From contig NMRA01000028.1 in assembly GCA_002633005.1 (NCBI GenBank), positions 1,131,688 through 1,195,687 on the forward strand: 64,000 bases of DNA, written 5' to 3'. Under the pieces are notes generated by a model, which saw nothing but the letters and a program-made list of their open reading frames with translations, was not told where the DNA came from and ran no database searches. Made by a program: the position numbers and the translations under genes. Source of the stretch: Phoronis australis. Lineage: Eukaryota > Phoronida > Phoronidae. Numbering within the stretch: the first letter of the stretch is position 1; each line of letters begins with the position of its first letter. This document shows, in pieces, positions 1-13,300 of the stretch.

Positions 1-1166
1 AAATCTCTATTGAAAGCCAACAACTTTGCACAGTTCGCCAGAAGTACCCAAGTTCTAAATAAACCTCGTTTGAGCGAGCGCTGTGGCCAGCGACCAGTTA
101 GGCCTAAGGGTAGCCTTGGCGCAAAGCTGTATAGGCCTACTAACAAGCTGTATTTTGACGATAGTCTTCACTGGTAGCTGGTGACTCAGGCTAACTAAGG
201 TCTGCCGCGGCAGTGTGACACAGGACTAACCAGCCCGTAATTTCATGCAAGTGTCTGAAACTACCCTTGAATATATGCAACATTTATGATTTGACCATTT
301 TACTTCGACAAAACAGCTTGCAAGCGCATGCATTTACCGTTCGCCAGTCTCTGGTCTCGATCCTCACCGAGTCCGATAGGCTGCGGTCCCGAGTCTGGCA
401 AAATAATTTCTGCCAAAATTTATTCGCCACATTTCTTCAGCAAATTCGATAAAATAGTCCGTAGTTTGATTTTATTAAAATTAAGGCGCGCTGTCGATTA
501 TTTTATCCCCGTTTGCTGGCAGGTAACAGTACAGGCACTACTCCAGTCGCACTGACGGCGTTTTCTTGGCCTGGGTTCCTGAATGAATTGTACTTCCGTG
601 TTCGCGGCAAGTTCAGAATGGCGGTGGTTCTTCGGGTGCGAATCGTGAGTGGCGCGTTCAATTAAACTTTTTCGAGTACGGATCTTGTATTAGTTATGGG
701 GTAAGTACTTCTTGGATCCTTATAACATCCTCTAACCATGTAATAAGGGTTAACAACGCGTGAGAGAAGGACTTTAACAGTCCAGCAAAACCATAGGGTC
801 CCGATATTTTGAAATCCTAAAAGTTTATTGTTTAATACAAAACTGGTTAAATCTTAAAAAAAATCAAATACTTCATTTTTAAAATAATATTTAATTGTTA
901 GTTAGTCTTTGTGTCACTGACGTTTTTTTTAACCATACAATTATATTGATCACATCTTAATTAAGTAAAAAACATGTTTTACCTTTGGTTTTACTATGTA
1001 CTAGTGGAAAATCTCACGCATTAGTGCAAGTGCGTGTTTCGCGTCGCAATTATTATTGGTTGTATGGGAACCATTGTTCACTCTAGTCTATACTATGCAT
1101 GGACGTTTTAACGGTTATTGCGGTGGACCTATTATTTTGTGTTTTAGCAAAAATTGACGCTCTTAC
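1..1166. other. Left edge: presumed intron of the Ig/TSP1 gene
   Basis: The minus-strand TSP1 exon ends at 1167 with a strong donor, so this stretch should be intron of that gene, which continues past the left edge. No further exon with matching phase was recognised. On the plus strand there is an ATG at 618 within a GCGG context, followed by donor-like sites at 645 (GTGAGT) and 701 (GTAAGT). This is described under findings and is not claimed as a gene. Confidence 0.4.
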
Positions 1167-1334
1167 CTGTACACAAATCATGGCATTTCGAAGTCGAGTT
1201 CTCGCTACCCTTGCAGGCCTTTCCCCCATGTTCGGGCGAAGGATTACTGCACGTTCGATTACGCACCTTTTCACCCGAAGTGCAAGCTGGCTGACATGCT
1301 ATCCAAGGATTCCACTCTGACCACGCACCGTCAA
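1167..1334 (-). CDS. Ig/TSP1 gene: thrombospondin type 1 repeat exon
   Basis: Phase 1 to phase 1, 168 nt, with acceptor CCGCTTTTCTAG and donor GTAAGA. The translation starts DGAWSEWNPW, the layered tryptophans of a TSP1 repeat. It continues with C-x3-C-x2-G, then the R-x-R-x-C strand (VRNRTCSNPSP), and a Cys-rich end with six cysteines in all. TSP1 repeats bind heparan sulfate or partner receptors and are often C-mannosylated on W-x-x-W, which is present here (WSEW). Confidence 0.93.
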
Positions 1335-4300
1335 CTAGAAAAGCGGGAAGGACTTGCGTAAATCGTTCCAGAACCAACACATTGTGCAGGCTACTCATTT
1401 ACTGACGGAAAGCCTACTGTGACTCACGGTTGACCACATGATTCATGGTAACCGACCCTACTCCAAAGGTATCTGAATAACACGATCTTGGGGCTGTTTC
1501 TTTGTATGAGGACTCACTAGAAGATGGCTTTTTGTTGGGACATATACAAACATAAAAGTTGTCATCACCTTTGTAGAGGGGAGGAACTGCTGAATTAAGC
1601 TTATTATATGTAATATATATAGAAAATTACTAGTATGCAAACTAATTAGGAATGCTACGGGCAACCATGATAACATATAACATACACATCATTCATGATT
1701 TTATACTTTTTATTATCGACAGTCGCCACTTTGGAATTCAATAACGCGTCCGTTATTAAAGAAGCATTTCGCTGCTATTAATGTGACAAAATGATGACTG
1801 ACCTACCCAAGCGCTTTGGGGTTTAAAGCATTATCGTAAGACGCTCATCTGATCTTTAGTTGCTGCCGTATGAACGGCAACTCGAGTCAAAAGCAATCTG
1901 TACATGCGCCATACTGAGATCGAATTCGCAATTTTCCGGGCTGGCCTACCCCAATGAATTCTGAAGCGTTTTCTTGAATCGTTTATGGTTTCGATGTTCT
2001 TGTAGGTAAAGTAATTGCAATCCCATTGCGGTAGAAAAAAGTGCACGATCGACTGTAGCAGAATAAAAGACCTAATTCGATTTTCGTGTTAGCCAACTAA
2101 GACCTTTAAGTACTTTTATTGCAGGCAACTTGGCAGTTTCTAAAACATATAGTGAGCATAAAATTTCTACGTTTTCTTCCTCAGCTTCTGCAATTAAAAC
2201 CCCCCAACTTGAACAAAAACTACCCCAATCATTTTCTTCCGATGCGTTCTTAATTCTTTCCATCAACAAAATTGAAGACTGAAAACCACTAGACATTCAG
2301 TGTGGTCAAGGTGAAACGGACACGTGCATAGAATAATAAAGAGGTTATAGGTATGCCAACCAACAACGAAAGGAGACAGCACCAAGGACTTGTTACAGTT
2401 TACATTAACCACTTGAATACTAGGTGTTGGGTCCAACTGATGTTATGGTCATGGTCCACGTTAACGAACTTACCTTTGAATAGTAACTCTTGGGTCCAGG
2501 TGAGGTTATAGTCAAGAGAGTCGACGAGAGCTTTTGTGACAACACAGGTGTAGTTAGCTTCATAAACGTCCTTTGGTGATTTACCGGGGGGAAGTGTCTC
2601 CGTAGTTATAACCAAGGTTTCACTTCTCTCACCCTCCAAGTTAAATCCCGGTGGCGAATGACTGCAGCAGACGTTGAAAGTCGTCCTTCCATTCCACACA
2701 ATTGTATTATGGTAACATTTCTCCAATTTGGACAATGGAGAATTAACTATTTTGGTAAAAGTCGGAGCTTGCCCCAAATTCAAAAAAATTCAAAATTCAT
2801 GTATTTCAACATTTAAAGCCTTTGCTCACATGTTACATAAAATTTACAGGATAACGCTGAGCAGCTTTTCCCTGAGAGCAGTAGCGTGAAATACAAATTT
2901 CAGTAGATTAATCTGAGCAATAGGCTCAGACATTTTCATTAGTTTTACAAATTTATGTTTATTTGGTTCCCGCCAGCACCACTCAGGTATAAATTAAAAG
3001 TTTTGATCTATTCTCCACAGCAAAGCTCCAGTCTTGTAAAAAACAGTCTTTAATTCGCTGCTCAAAAAGGACAAGAAAAGATGCTTCGCAGCCAACTCCC
3101 TGATTGTACAATACCAAACCAAAACCATACCTTTGCAGCAAGTTCCTAACAGATGAAGCCCAATTTTCCTACCAGCCTCATCCAATGTGACAAGCTTGTC
3201 ATAGACACATTTTGGATTTCGATGTGCTGGCATTTTTAACAATTTAAACCAATACTTTATCAGTTTAACAAACAGCTTCACATTAATTGGATACCTTCCC
3301 AGTTCTCCCAGGACAGCATGATTTAGACAGTTACTTCCAACACCCAGCAGTTGCTTACAGAATTTCAATTGGGCGCGCTCGATACTAGAATATTCTTTAA
3401 ATCCCCAATTCTCACTTCCATAGCTAATGATTGGGTATACCATTTTATCAAAAATCTCGAGTGCAATTTTCGATGAAAGTCGTCTACATTTTGACTGAAA
3501 ACGTTTAATTGAAAAAATTGCTTTCTGTGCCTGGTGAGACAAAGTTTCCGTGGCTTGCGTCCAGACTAACTTAGGTGTAAGGCAAATACCGACACCGACC
3601 CCAAATTCTAAACGTAGACAATATTGGTCGTCTCAAATATAAGAATCGCCGGAAAGACGGCAAAATTACTGTCTCACTCTGTAGGTTGAAAACACGAAAT
3701 TTTGAGAAATGTGATGAATGACAAAAAACGTCGTCGAAAAAATTCCAGAATCAAACAAATTCAATTTTTACGCGAGCTTCCGTGTCCCAAATTCTAGACT
3801 GTTCCGAATTGGGAATTTTTACCGTTGTTCATTGCTATAGTTTCTCTTTCCGTTGCCGTCATCAACGTTTTCACATGTTTTAGCAGTCTGATGCCGAACT
3901 CGGCTTGTGGACAAAACAGAATACTATCTACCAACGAAAACATTCTGAGCAAGATTAGAATCGACGTATGTGTCAATCTGTCAACTTATTTCATCTCAAA
4001 TGAAACCGAGAACAGCTCAGGCTAAGAAAGCACAAACACCAGTGGCGGATCTAGGATACCATAAGGGGGCGGCAACATGTTGCCTCGGGAATTGGCCGAA
4101 GCGCGATTGCACGTGCGCAGGCGGCCTGAAAGTTGCGGGGGCTGGGTATGTGGACCTTCTGTTCAGAAAATCTATCAGTGGACTTAAAAAAAAACGGTGA
4201 CACAATTCCTCTGGGGTCTTGGCTGAACTCAATATTTCCTCAAGCTTAACCCTGTTGCTGTTTCATCTTGCTAGCGGCAGCCAAGGGGGGAGGGGGGGGG

Positions 4301-7300
4301 GGCTGGCCCCCTGCCCCCCTAAATCCGCCTATGAAGAACACCCACGCCAAAATAATGAACACACTCGGGTCTCGAACCCACTTGATTTATTCGACTCCGT
4401 GGATGACTATAAGAAACAATTTTCAGTAAAAACAAACGAGAATGTTCAACTGTAGAATTTCCATACAGCGTCAATTTGCAAATCATTGTTTTGATTCATG
4501 TTTTGGTGCGGCGTTTCTAATTACACTTGAAAAAACCATTGATCGAACGGACTGTGATTATTACTTCATCAGGTTTCAATTTCGGCTTGACCTACTTAGG
4601 GGTGCGCGAGTCTAATAACTGTGATTTGAAAAAAAAACATTAACACGTAGACATACTGCGTGATATAGGAAATGTCGTTTCCAATTGTACGGGACCAATT
4701 TGTCAACACATGATCTTCATCGTCGGCTGCTGTTTCACACGTAAGTCTCACGCCAATATACCATTCGAAATACTCCACCACGGTCACATTCTCTGGTGTC
4801 GTGTCATTCATCCAAGAAAGCTCACCTGTAACACGTAGACTATGGGTTAAGAAATTCAACTAAAAATATGGAATGTATGCGACAATTCGCTCGCATGTCA
4901 TGGCACCCTCAATTCAGCCAGGATGGTCTAAATAAGGAAGATCTGTGTTGACACGGCATTTTCAATATCTGAATTATAGTCTGTTTCAATATATGTTCAC
5001 GTTTCCTTGAGTAATACCAGGTGTGCAAAAGCTCTTAAACTACTGGAGTATTGTTACCAGAACAGGTATTTCCACATAATGATATACAGAGTGTACAATT
5101 CAGTTTTACGTTGCTCCAGAAAAACAGAAAACCCTTTGCCAACGATAATACATAATTAAAAGACAAAACGGAGAGATGCCTACGCCAATAGAAAATATTA
5201 TGTTGGAAGCTTTTTTCACCCGACTCGATTATAGGCGCGGCGCGTGTAAATAAAGTCAGAATAATAGGCGCATCTTGCTAGTTGTCGAGATCATGCAAGA
5301 CTAACACTCGAAACCGTAACAGCAGAGACTAGCAAAATAGCAGCCACTAAAGTGATTGGTCGGAGTGGGTGGAATATTGAATTTTGGGTGAATATTAACG
5401 ACTGCGTTTCAAAAACGAAGATTTCCCACCACATGTGTCTCGCAAATATATTTTGCAGTGCGGAACGCAGCTCAGATTTACCTGTGACGTAAAGATGGAC
5501 CGTAGTTATGGCCTGGCCAACAGAGTTGTTGAGAATACATTGCACTATCATGTTTCCGGTCGTTTTCTTCAAATTACTGACGGTCAACTTGGTGTCACTC
5601 ACAGAGACGTTACCACCAGTAATTGCAACAACCCACAAATCTACTAAGTCGAAGACCTGATCTCGAAAAAAGTGCCACGAGACCATGTTTCAAAGACAAT
5701 AAAGCTGTGTGGTTGAAGGGAAGTGCCAGCGATTTAGAGCCCGGTTAGGAAGGCTACATCAGCTTAGGGGGGCGTGTGCGGTTGCACAAAGAGTGACGTG
5801 CATTGCATAAATCAAGGTTACACAGGACCTTATTAACCAGTCTATCCAGCCAAAGTTACATATTTTAACTCAATGAAAGTGTGCTTTCTGAAAGTAAAAG
5901 ACATGTAAAATTTGATTTTAGATATTTTACAAATTTGCCACTAACTGGACCATGTGAGCACGCATACAAAATTTAGAACTGTGTATGACTTTAACAATTT
6001 AGGTGCATCACGTTAACGATTTATGATGACAGCAAGTAGAATTCCAATTTCTAAAATGTTTAAGAAAATCAAAAGTTAAGAAAAAATGATTTCTTTCTGA
6101 ACACGATTTGTACTGTGGAGCAATATCGAAATTGGAAAAATTGACGAGACTCTTGGGACTATTCTTTCGATGCCTGTTGCAGTTGGTTGTAACACATTAC
6201 TGAAAGTTTTCTCTTTGACTTTTCATCCGTCATTGGTGAGATCTGGTTGTTATAATCTGAATTTTCTACGGAATGACGTCACAGATTCTCATCTTGTCAC
6301 AGCTGTTTTGATAGTAGTAGCTGGAGCAATAGTAACAACACTAGCATGAGTAGTAGCTATATCAATAACATTAGCATGAGTAGTAGCTATATCAATAACA
6401 TTAGCATGAGTAGTAGATATATCAATAACACTAGCATGCGTAGTAGCTACATCAATAACACTAACATGAGTAGTAGCTATATCAATAACACTATCATGAG
6501 TAGTAGCTACATCAATAACACTAACATGAGTAGTAGCTACATCAATAACACTAACATGAGTAGTAGCTATATCAATAACACTATCATGAGTAGTAGCTAC
6601 ATCAATAACACTAACATGAGTAGTAGCTATAGCAATAACACTAACATGAGTAGTAGCTATATCAATAACACTATCATGAGTAGTAGCTATGTCAATAACA
6701 CTAACACGAGTAGTAGATATATCAACAACAACATCATGAGTAGTAGATGTATCAGCAGAACTATCACAGTATAAATAGTAGATATATAAATAACACTAGC
6801 ACGAGTAGTAGCTATATCAACATCACTAGTATGAGTAGTAGATATATCAGCAGCACTATCGTAGGATGAGTAGTAGCTTTATCCACAACACTAGCACGAG
6901 TAGTAGATATTCACTACTAGCACACTTTGGTGGCACTGCAAAGATCATTTGTGTGCATTGTTGTTTAGGACACAACGCCACGTTTTAGCATCAACTTAAC
7001 AGCACACACATTAAAGCACGCATGTTTCAAACATGCAGAACTATTTTAGTTTGGACGCAACACCTCGTTTTCAAGCATAACGACGAATTCGTGCAAGTAG
7101 TGAAATTCTGCTACAAAGGCATGTGTAGGAGCTACACCAACAGATCTACCATGACTAGTAACTATATCAACAATACTAGGTAAGCATAAGTAGTAGCTGT
7201 TTTAGTATCAGCAACACAAGAGCAGCGTTTGTAGTACCTATACCAACAGCTCTTGCATGAGTAGAGCGGCTATGCTAACAACACTAGCACGATTAGTATC

Positions 7301-10300
7301 TATATCAACACCACTAGCATGAGTAGAAGGTACATCAACAACACTAGCAAAACTAGTAGTTATATCACCAGCATGGGTAGAAACCATGTTCACAAAACTA
7401 GAGCGATAACAATGTTAGAGGCAACTAGGAGATGGAACAATATCAAGAAGCAATAGCAGCAACAGTAACAATATTATACAAGTAACAGTAGTCCTTTCAG
7501 AAAGAGAGCTTCGCTGGTTCACAAAGTAATAACAAGAGTGGTATCAATGCACACGTTCCACTTGGAACACACAGTTTCGTTAAACTAACACAACTCAAAG
7601 GGATCGTTAGATGTATTACCCGCTTGTCTTCCATTGATGTACCACTGTACAGATGGTCGTGGATTTCTGTCGATTGCCTGGCAGGTGAACATAACAGATT
7701 TGTTCTCAATAACGTTTGTAACCGACGGCACAACCAGGAACTTTGGTGGGTCTAAAATAAAAACAACCCCAACACGCTTTACCTTTGAACAGGATGCCGC
7801 GAAACATCTCATAAGGAGCTTTATTGAACAAGTTCCTTCAGTGAAGTCACGTATCCATATAAATAATGCACTGACAGAACATCTTGTGAGCTATAAACAG
7901 GAAATTGACTTTAATACATTTTACATATTGGAATCACAAATTGAATGGTGCGAATTCGTTTATTCTGGCGAGCGTGCACCTCGAGAAGCAGTGTTGCCTG
8001 CTCTCGTGGAACAAAACACCCTTATCGGCGCCTCGAGCTGACAAGGAAGAAACTTCCTCTTTGTTCAAAACGCGACTCATCTATTCCTGTATACACAAAA
8101 ATATTTTAACAACGTTCATGAAGTACTCTATTTTGTCACCAGCAGCAAAATACGAGTACCGGTACTGCCTATTGTACTCTACTGGCATACGGAACACCTA
8201 GGGTACGTTTGCAGCCTGAAGTTTACCATCATAGTATTTCTGAACTGCGCACATCCAATCATGTGATTTTTAAATGGAGAATTTCAACTCAATTCCTCGA
8301 AGTCTATAAGCCCCATATTCGACCTTGTAATCGATTGTTGTCTGTGGCTAATTGAATTTTCTATACAGGTGTTCCGACGTGACTTCTAACTTTTCAAAAA
8401 GTTGTATACGACTTGTCGATAAAATAGAGCGATTACGACTATGCTCTGATTTTCGTTCGACGTGAGAGAAACCGCAGGCGACTTTTGGAAAACTGACAAC
8501 ACACTCAGACTGCCCTATACCAATTTCTACGAAAAGAATCGGAGTGCGGAGTACGGCATGGTTTAAGGTAATCTTTTTCCCGTGGACTACTTTTAATAGG
8601 TTCACTTGGACGGGTGACTTGTGTGACCACATTCGCTATGAAAGGAAAAGAAATGACTTTCCGATTAAGTTCCCTGTGAAAACGCTCACTTTTTGAGTTG
8701 GAATTACTACTTACGCACTTTGGTGGCGCTGCAAATATGATTGTTGTGCATTGTTGTTTAGGACACGTTGCCTCGTTTTAGCATTAATTTTAACGACGCA
8801 AACGTGAAAGAGCGCGTTTCAAACACGCAGAATAAATGTAGTTTGGACACAACACCTTGTTTACAAGCATGATAGCTAATTCGTACACGTAGTGAGTAAA
8901 AGGGTATATTTATGCACCAAATCTGTGCTGAATTATTTCACATTATAGTTTGCTTGAGATAAAAATACGATTTAAAGTTTTGTTGCCTCACGTAATGGAC
9001 TGCAGAATTAACGTATCATCCCCGTTTTGAACATCACCTGACTAGCCATACTACATGATGGATGTTCGGAAATGTGCAGCAAAGAAAAACCTCGGTGATG
9101 AATTGTGGTGCTAAAAATTGCGGAGGCTCATGAACAAATATAACTGTATCTGTTGTCCCCAGACAAAGAACTTCGTTATACTCTAAGTCCCTTTTTGGAA
9201 CGATTTACCAAATAGCCTGAAGGGGTGGAAGGTTTTGATGAGGTCATGAAACTGATGATGATGATGACTAATATTGTTATTATTATTGTTGTTGTTATTG
9301 TTATTATTATTATTATGTTTGCGACAGTCTCCAAGTAGTTACATTTTATCGTCACCGTCAGGTTGGCGCATGCTGTCTGGTTTGGTTCACTAATAAGAGT
9401 AGCGCAGACGGAATAGTCGCCCTTATGCCGCTCTGTGGCGTTGGTGAATCTCATCCAATTTGGACGTTCGGAGGCGTACTTGCGCTGTTCTCCGAGACCA
9501 GGAGGGAATGTCCAGTTATATGTCAGACGCGCAGAACTGGGAGAAAGTAAGCAGTATAAATCATATATAAAACTTATCACATTAACATGGATGGATCACA
9601 GAATGCAATGCAATATTCAAACAAACCTTTTGTGCTGTACATCCCCAAATTCATTGGCTTCTGAGTCACGCGATACAAATTAACACGTACAGGCTACTCT
9701 TGCGCTAATCAAAAAACTTCACAAGAACCTCCGGGTAATTTAGAAACAGGTCTGGAAGGGAGAATTCTTAAAGGATTATACCTGGTGCAAACGAGGATAA
9801 AATGCGCTTTGTATTCCATTACATTTTGGTTATATACTTTACAATGGAGTTGCCGAGAAGATACCCAATATTCCATGCACTCCCAAATGACAAAATTCCT
9901 AATCTCGACTATGCTAATACAGGTCTCAATTTTGAAAGCAGAAAGACATAGTTCACAATGCAGTACTTTGACTCGTAAAGTTTTATGAAACGCAATCGAA
10001 ACGAAACCACTCCAAGCCGTTCCCGCTTTTTCAAACGTAAATAACCAAAAAATTCAACAGCAACCAGTTAAGACGTGAAACAATTGAACCTATGGCAATA
10101 TATCTTTGAAAGGGGAGCTCCAGTTATTTTTACATATATTGCAATAATAAATAAAAACCGTGGTGCAATTCTGTTTTCATCAATGATCACAATAAAACGA
10201 TTTCACAAACAGGTCGTGTTTTTGTGTTGTTTATGAACAGCCATTGTCTCTGCATAAGACTGCATATTTATGTACTCATAGGAAAAGCCAGAGGGCTCTG

Positions 10301-13300
10301 GAACGAACTTTTTCACACGATGAGAAGCATTGACAGCCTCAAGCTCCGTTGCAGTACTTAATGTCTAAACCAACAGCGCGGTTGCTGTCTGCCAAGAAAG
10401 AGCCATCAGTCGCTACCACAATAGCATTCTCACTAGCAGACAAGGCATTTGGTAAAAGCGTTGATACTCATGTTTCCAAACATTTTGTGTTTCCCTGCAA
10501 GGGTGCCTAGCCCTCTGCCTGTGGACTCAGCTAGCATCTGAGCGGTTGTCTTATAATCTAAATTCTTATTAAGAGAGACCCATAAATACTTACGTCCATG
10601 TTGTGCAGCCTGTCAACGTGTCGCCTCAAAGCGATATAAAATATTTCACGAGTTTTTATAACATCGCACGAATCAGCAAACTAATGAAAGCGACTGCGTA
10701 AAAAATAAAGTACAGGATTCGTTTATTTCGAACAAAAATATTGAACACGCATGGGTCGCTTGTCTTACCTCAGACAGAAAACTGCTTTGAAATCAAATGA
10801 AGATCCTTCTACAACCTGGATGTTGGTAGAATTGGTGGGAAATAAAACCGACAACGTGTTCAAACCGTTCATGTCTACAAAAGAAAACCGTGGTTCTATT
10901 GGTTGTAATTCGGATTTTGAAGTTTATGTTAACAGACATAATGTGAAATCAGTTTTGGGCGAAGTTACAGCAGTAAATGGGATTAAATCTGCTGTAAATC
11001 CAACCTTACAGCTACTGATGTTTGGCATTTCCATCAAGCGTCTCGTCCAACCTTCATCCATTCTTACAACTGTGGATGTCAACTTGCCCAAGAACTGGTA
11101 GATGCATTCTTGGAGCATTTTATCCGACAAAGCGACCATGACGATACTGCGGAGAACCACCTCATCATGCAGCTGGATGAAGTCTGCACGGCAACAGAAC
11201 ACGGTCTTGGCTTCTGACATATGCAATGATATTATGTCGAGCAAAGAAGTGCTTCATGGCCTGACGGAGTCAAGATTTCTGCCCTCAAGTCACTACCTCT
11301 TCCTACAACTGATCAATTGGTTAAATCGTACTGAAGGTATTCCCCAAGTTGGGACAGATGCTTTTCTTGGACCAGTGTCAAAACCCGGTAAAGATCACCA
11401 CTCTCTCAAACGCTATTCCATAATTGTTATGAAACAAACCATTGGTAAAATCCCAGAGAAAGTAATTACTTGGCGGATTGCACATTTTATCGACCCTTCG
11501 CCACCTAGGGGACTGGGTGCATACTGCCCAAGCAGACAAACCTGGGCCAATGATGCTTCTGTGGCTGACGAAATCTGGAGGGGCTTTGAAGACAAGGAGC
11601 ATACATTGTTTGTTAGCCCGAACTTGGAAGACGCGTACAACTCCGTCCATCTGCAAACTCTAGTGCTGCACCTTGGAATCTTTGCTCATTGTGTCCGCTG
11701 GGTCATGGCTTCGCTCAGCACGAGGAGGTGCATCATATTTATGAAACACCGCTCTTGAGGGGCTCAGATTGGTTCTTAACTAGTACTGGTCTACCATTGG
11801 GGCCACCACTATCACAAGTCCTTTTCAACATATACACACTCCCACTCGAAAGACCAAATCGCATTGAATTTAAGCTAGGTACTTTCGCAGATAACACCCT
11901 GGTCATTACTCAAGCCGGGTAAAATCCGTCAGATTGTCAAGACTCAACCTATTGTTGAGGGAAGACAAAATTATTGCGCACCCTCGTGGCATGAACTGCA
12001 ATGCTGAAAAGTGCAAAACCCTCTCATGCACACTTTACAATCGCCTTTGTGTCCAGAACATCCAGTCTCCCGTACATGACGGCATGCACATCACTGTCTC
12101 TGGTCTCTTTTGTCATTTGGGCACCCAGTTCGATCGTCGACACAAATTCACAACCCATGTTAACAAAGTGCTCACACAAGCCAATTCACCCAGAAAGGCT
12201 CTGAGAACTGTTGCTGGACGGAAGGCTGAGGAGAGGCAAGGGTTTCTGGATTTCAGCGACGGTATGTGCTTCCATCGATATGATAAGTGTGCTCTTCATT
12301 GCTACGGCTGCAGACTGGATGTCTGGTCATGCGGTCGAGGAACAACCTACTGTCGTTGTCACTTTCAAGAAGCAGGCAAGAGAATGTCCAGAGGCGATGT
12401 GCTGAGACTCACTGTCGCCACCTATTTTAGGAAGTGAGGAAGGTATTGTGGTTGCGACTGATGTATGTCCCGGCAGGCAACAATTGCACTGGTTGGGGCT
12501 ACCAGGCAATATCACTGTTGCGGAAGGATCTGGTTGCCACATCATGTACATCATCAGAACTCGCATTGAATTTGAGGCCGTGCAGGCTCTCTGAACTAGA
12601 TCGGGCCCCGGGCATCTTTACAACAGACTCTATGACTGTCTTGTCAAAGATATGCTCAAACAACCTGCCATCTTACTGGCTCATTTTCCGTGTCAAGCAT
12701 CTATCCTGGGCTGTGGTGTTGACATTAATATGTGCTTGGTCCTGCCGGCGTCCAAGTGAACGATAGAACGGATCACCTGGCTAGGGCATCGAATGACAAC
12801 AACCCCGTTTGGCTAAACACTCTTCCACACTCAACATCAAACAGGGATTGTCAACCTATGGTGACTGGACCCACATCATGAACTCTGGAACTTTATTTTC
12901 AACCTGAGCCTCAAGTAGGTCCAGGGGCATACAAAGGCGACTGAAAAACCAACAGCTATCGGGCAACATCAGTATTGGAAGTTTGCGTATACTGCTGTCA
13001 GGATGGAAGTGTGGTGAGACGATTAGTGCTGCCGCACATTGTCTATGACTCTGTGTGCAACAGGTAATTTTACAGGTTATTTTGTTATAGCAGTGACAAT
13101 ACTTAGGCACCAAAACGTCTGAATAATACTATGTAGGTAACCGTCAGGAGTTCCTTATCGACAACGTGTATAATCATATAACAAAAATAACAGGTTTGCA
13201 TCTCTGATATTTTCTCATGCAATTAGTTGTTGTGGGTGGAAAAGTGTCAAAATCATAGATTTTTTTTGGTCATTTTTGGCATCTCAATTTTTGTTTCCGG

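Noticed and set aside
1850-2028. Segment with acceptor TTCTGCTACAG and donor GTAGGC as another exon of the Ig/TSP1 gene
   Set aside because: The frame that reads best requires phase 0 entry, which conflicts with phase 1 on both neighbours.
2072-2296. Minus-strand open frame of 74 codons between Ig exon 12 and the TSP1 exon
   Set aside because: No Ig or TSP1 features. Phase-compatible splice sites were not found.
4355-4395. B-box-like GGTTCGAGACC on the minus strand as a tRNA gene
   Set aside because: No A box at proper distance and no cloverleaf could be drawn.
7634-8041. Plus-strand open frame of 135 codons
   Set aside because: Its start is the complement of Ig exon 8 and the remainder has no domain.
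10751-11101. Plus-strand open frame of 116 codons
   Set aside because: It overlaps Ig exon 6 on the opposite strand and is its shadow. It has no domain of its own.
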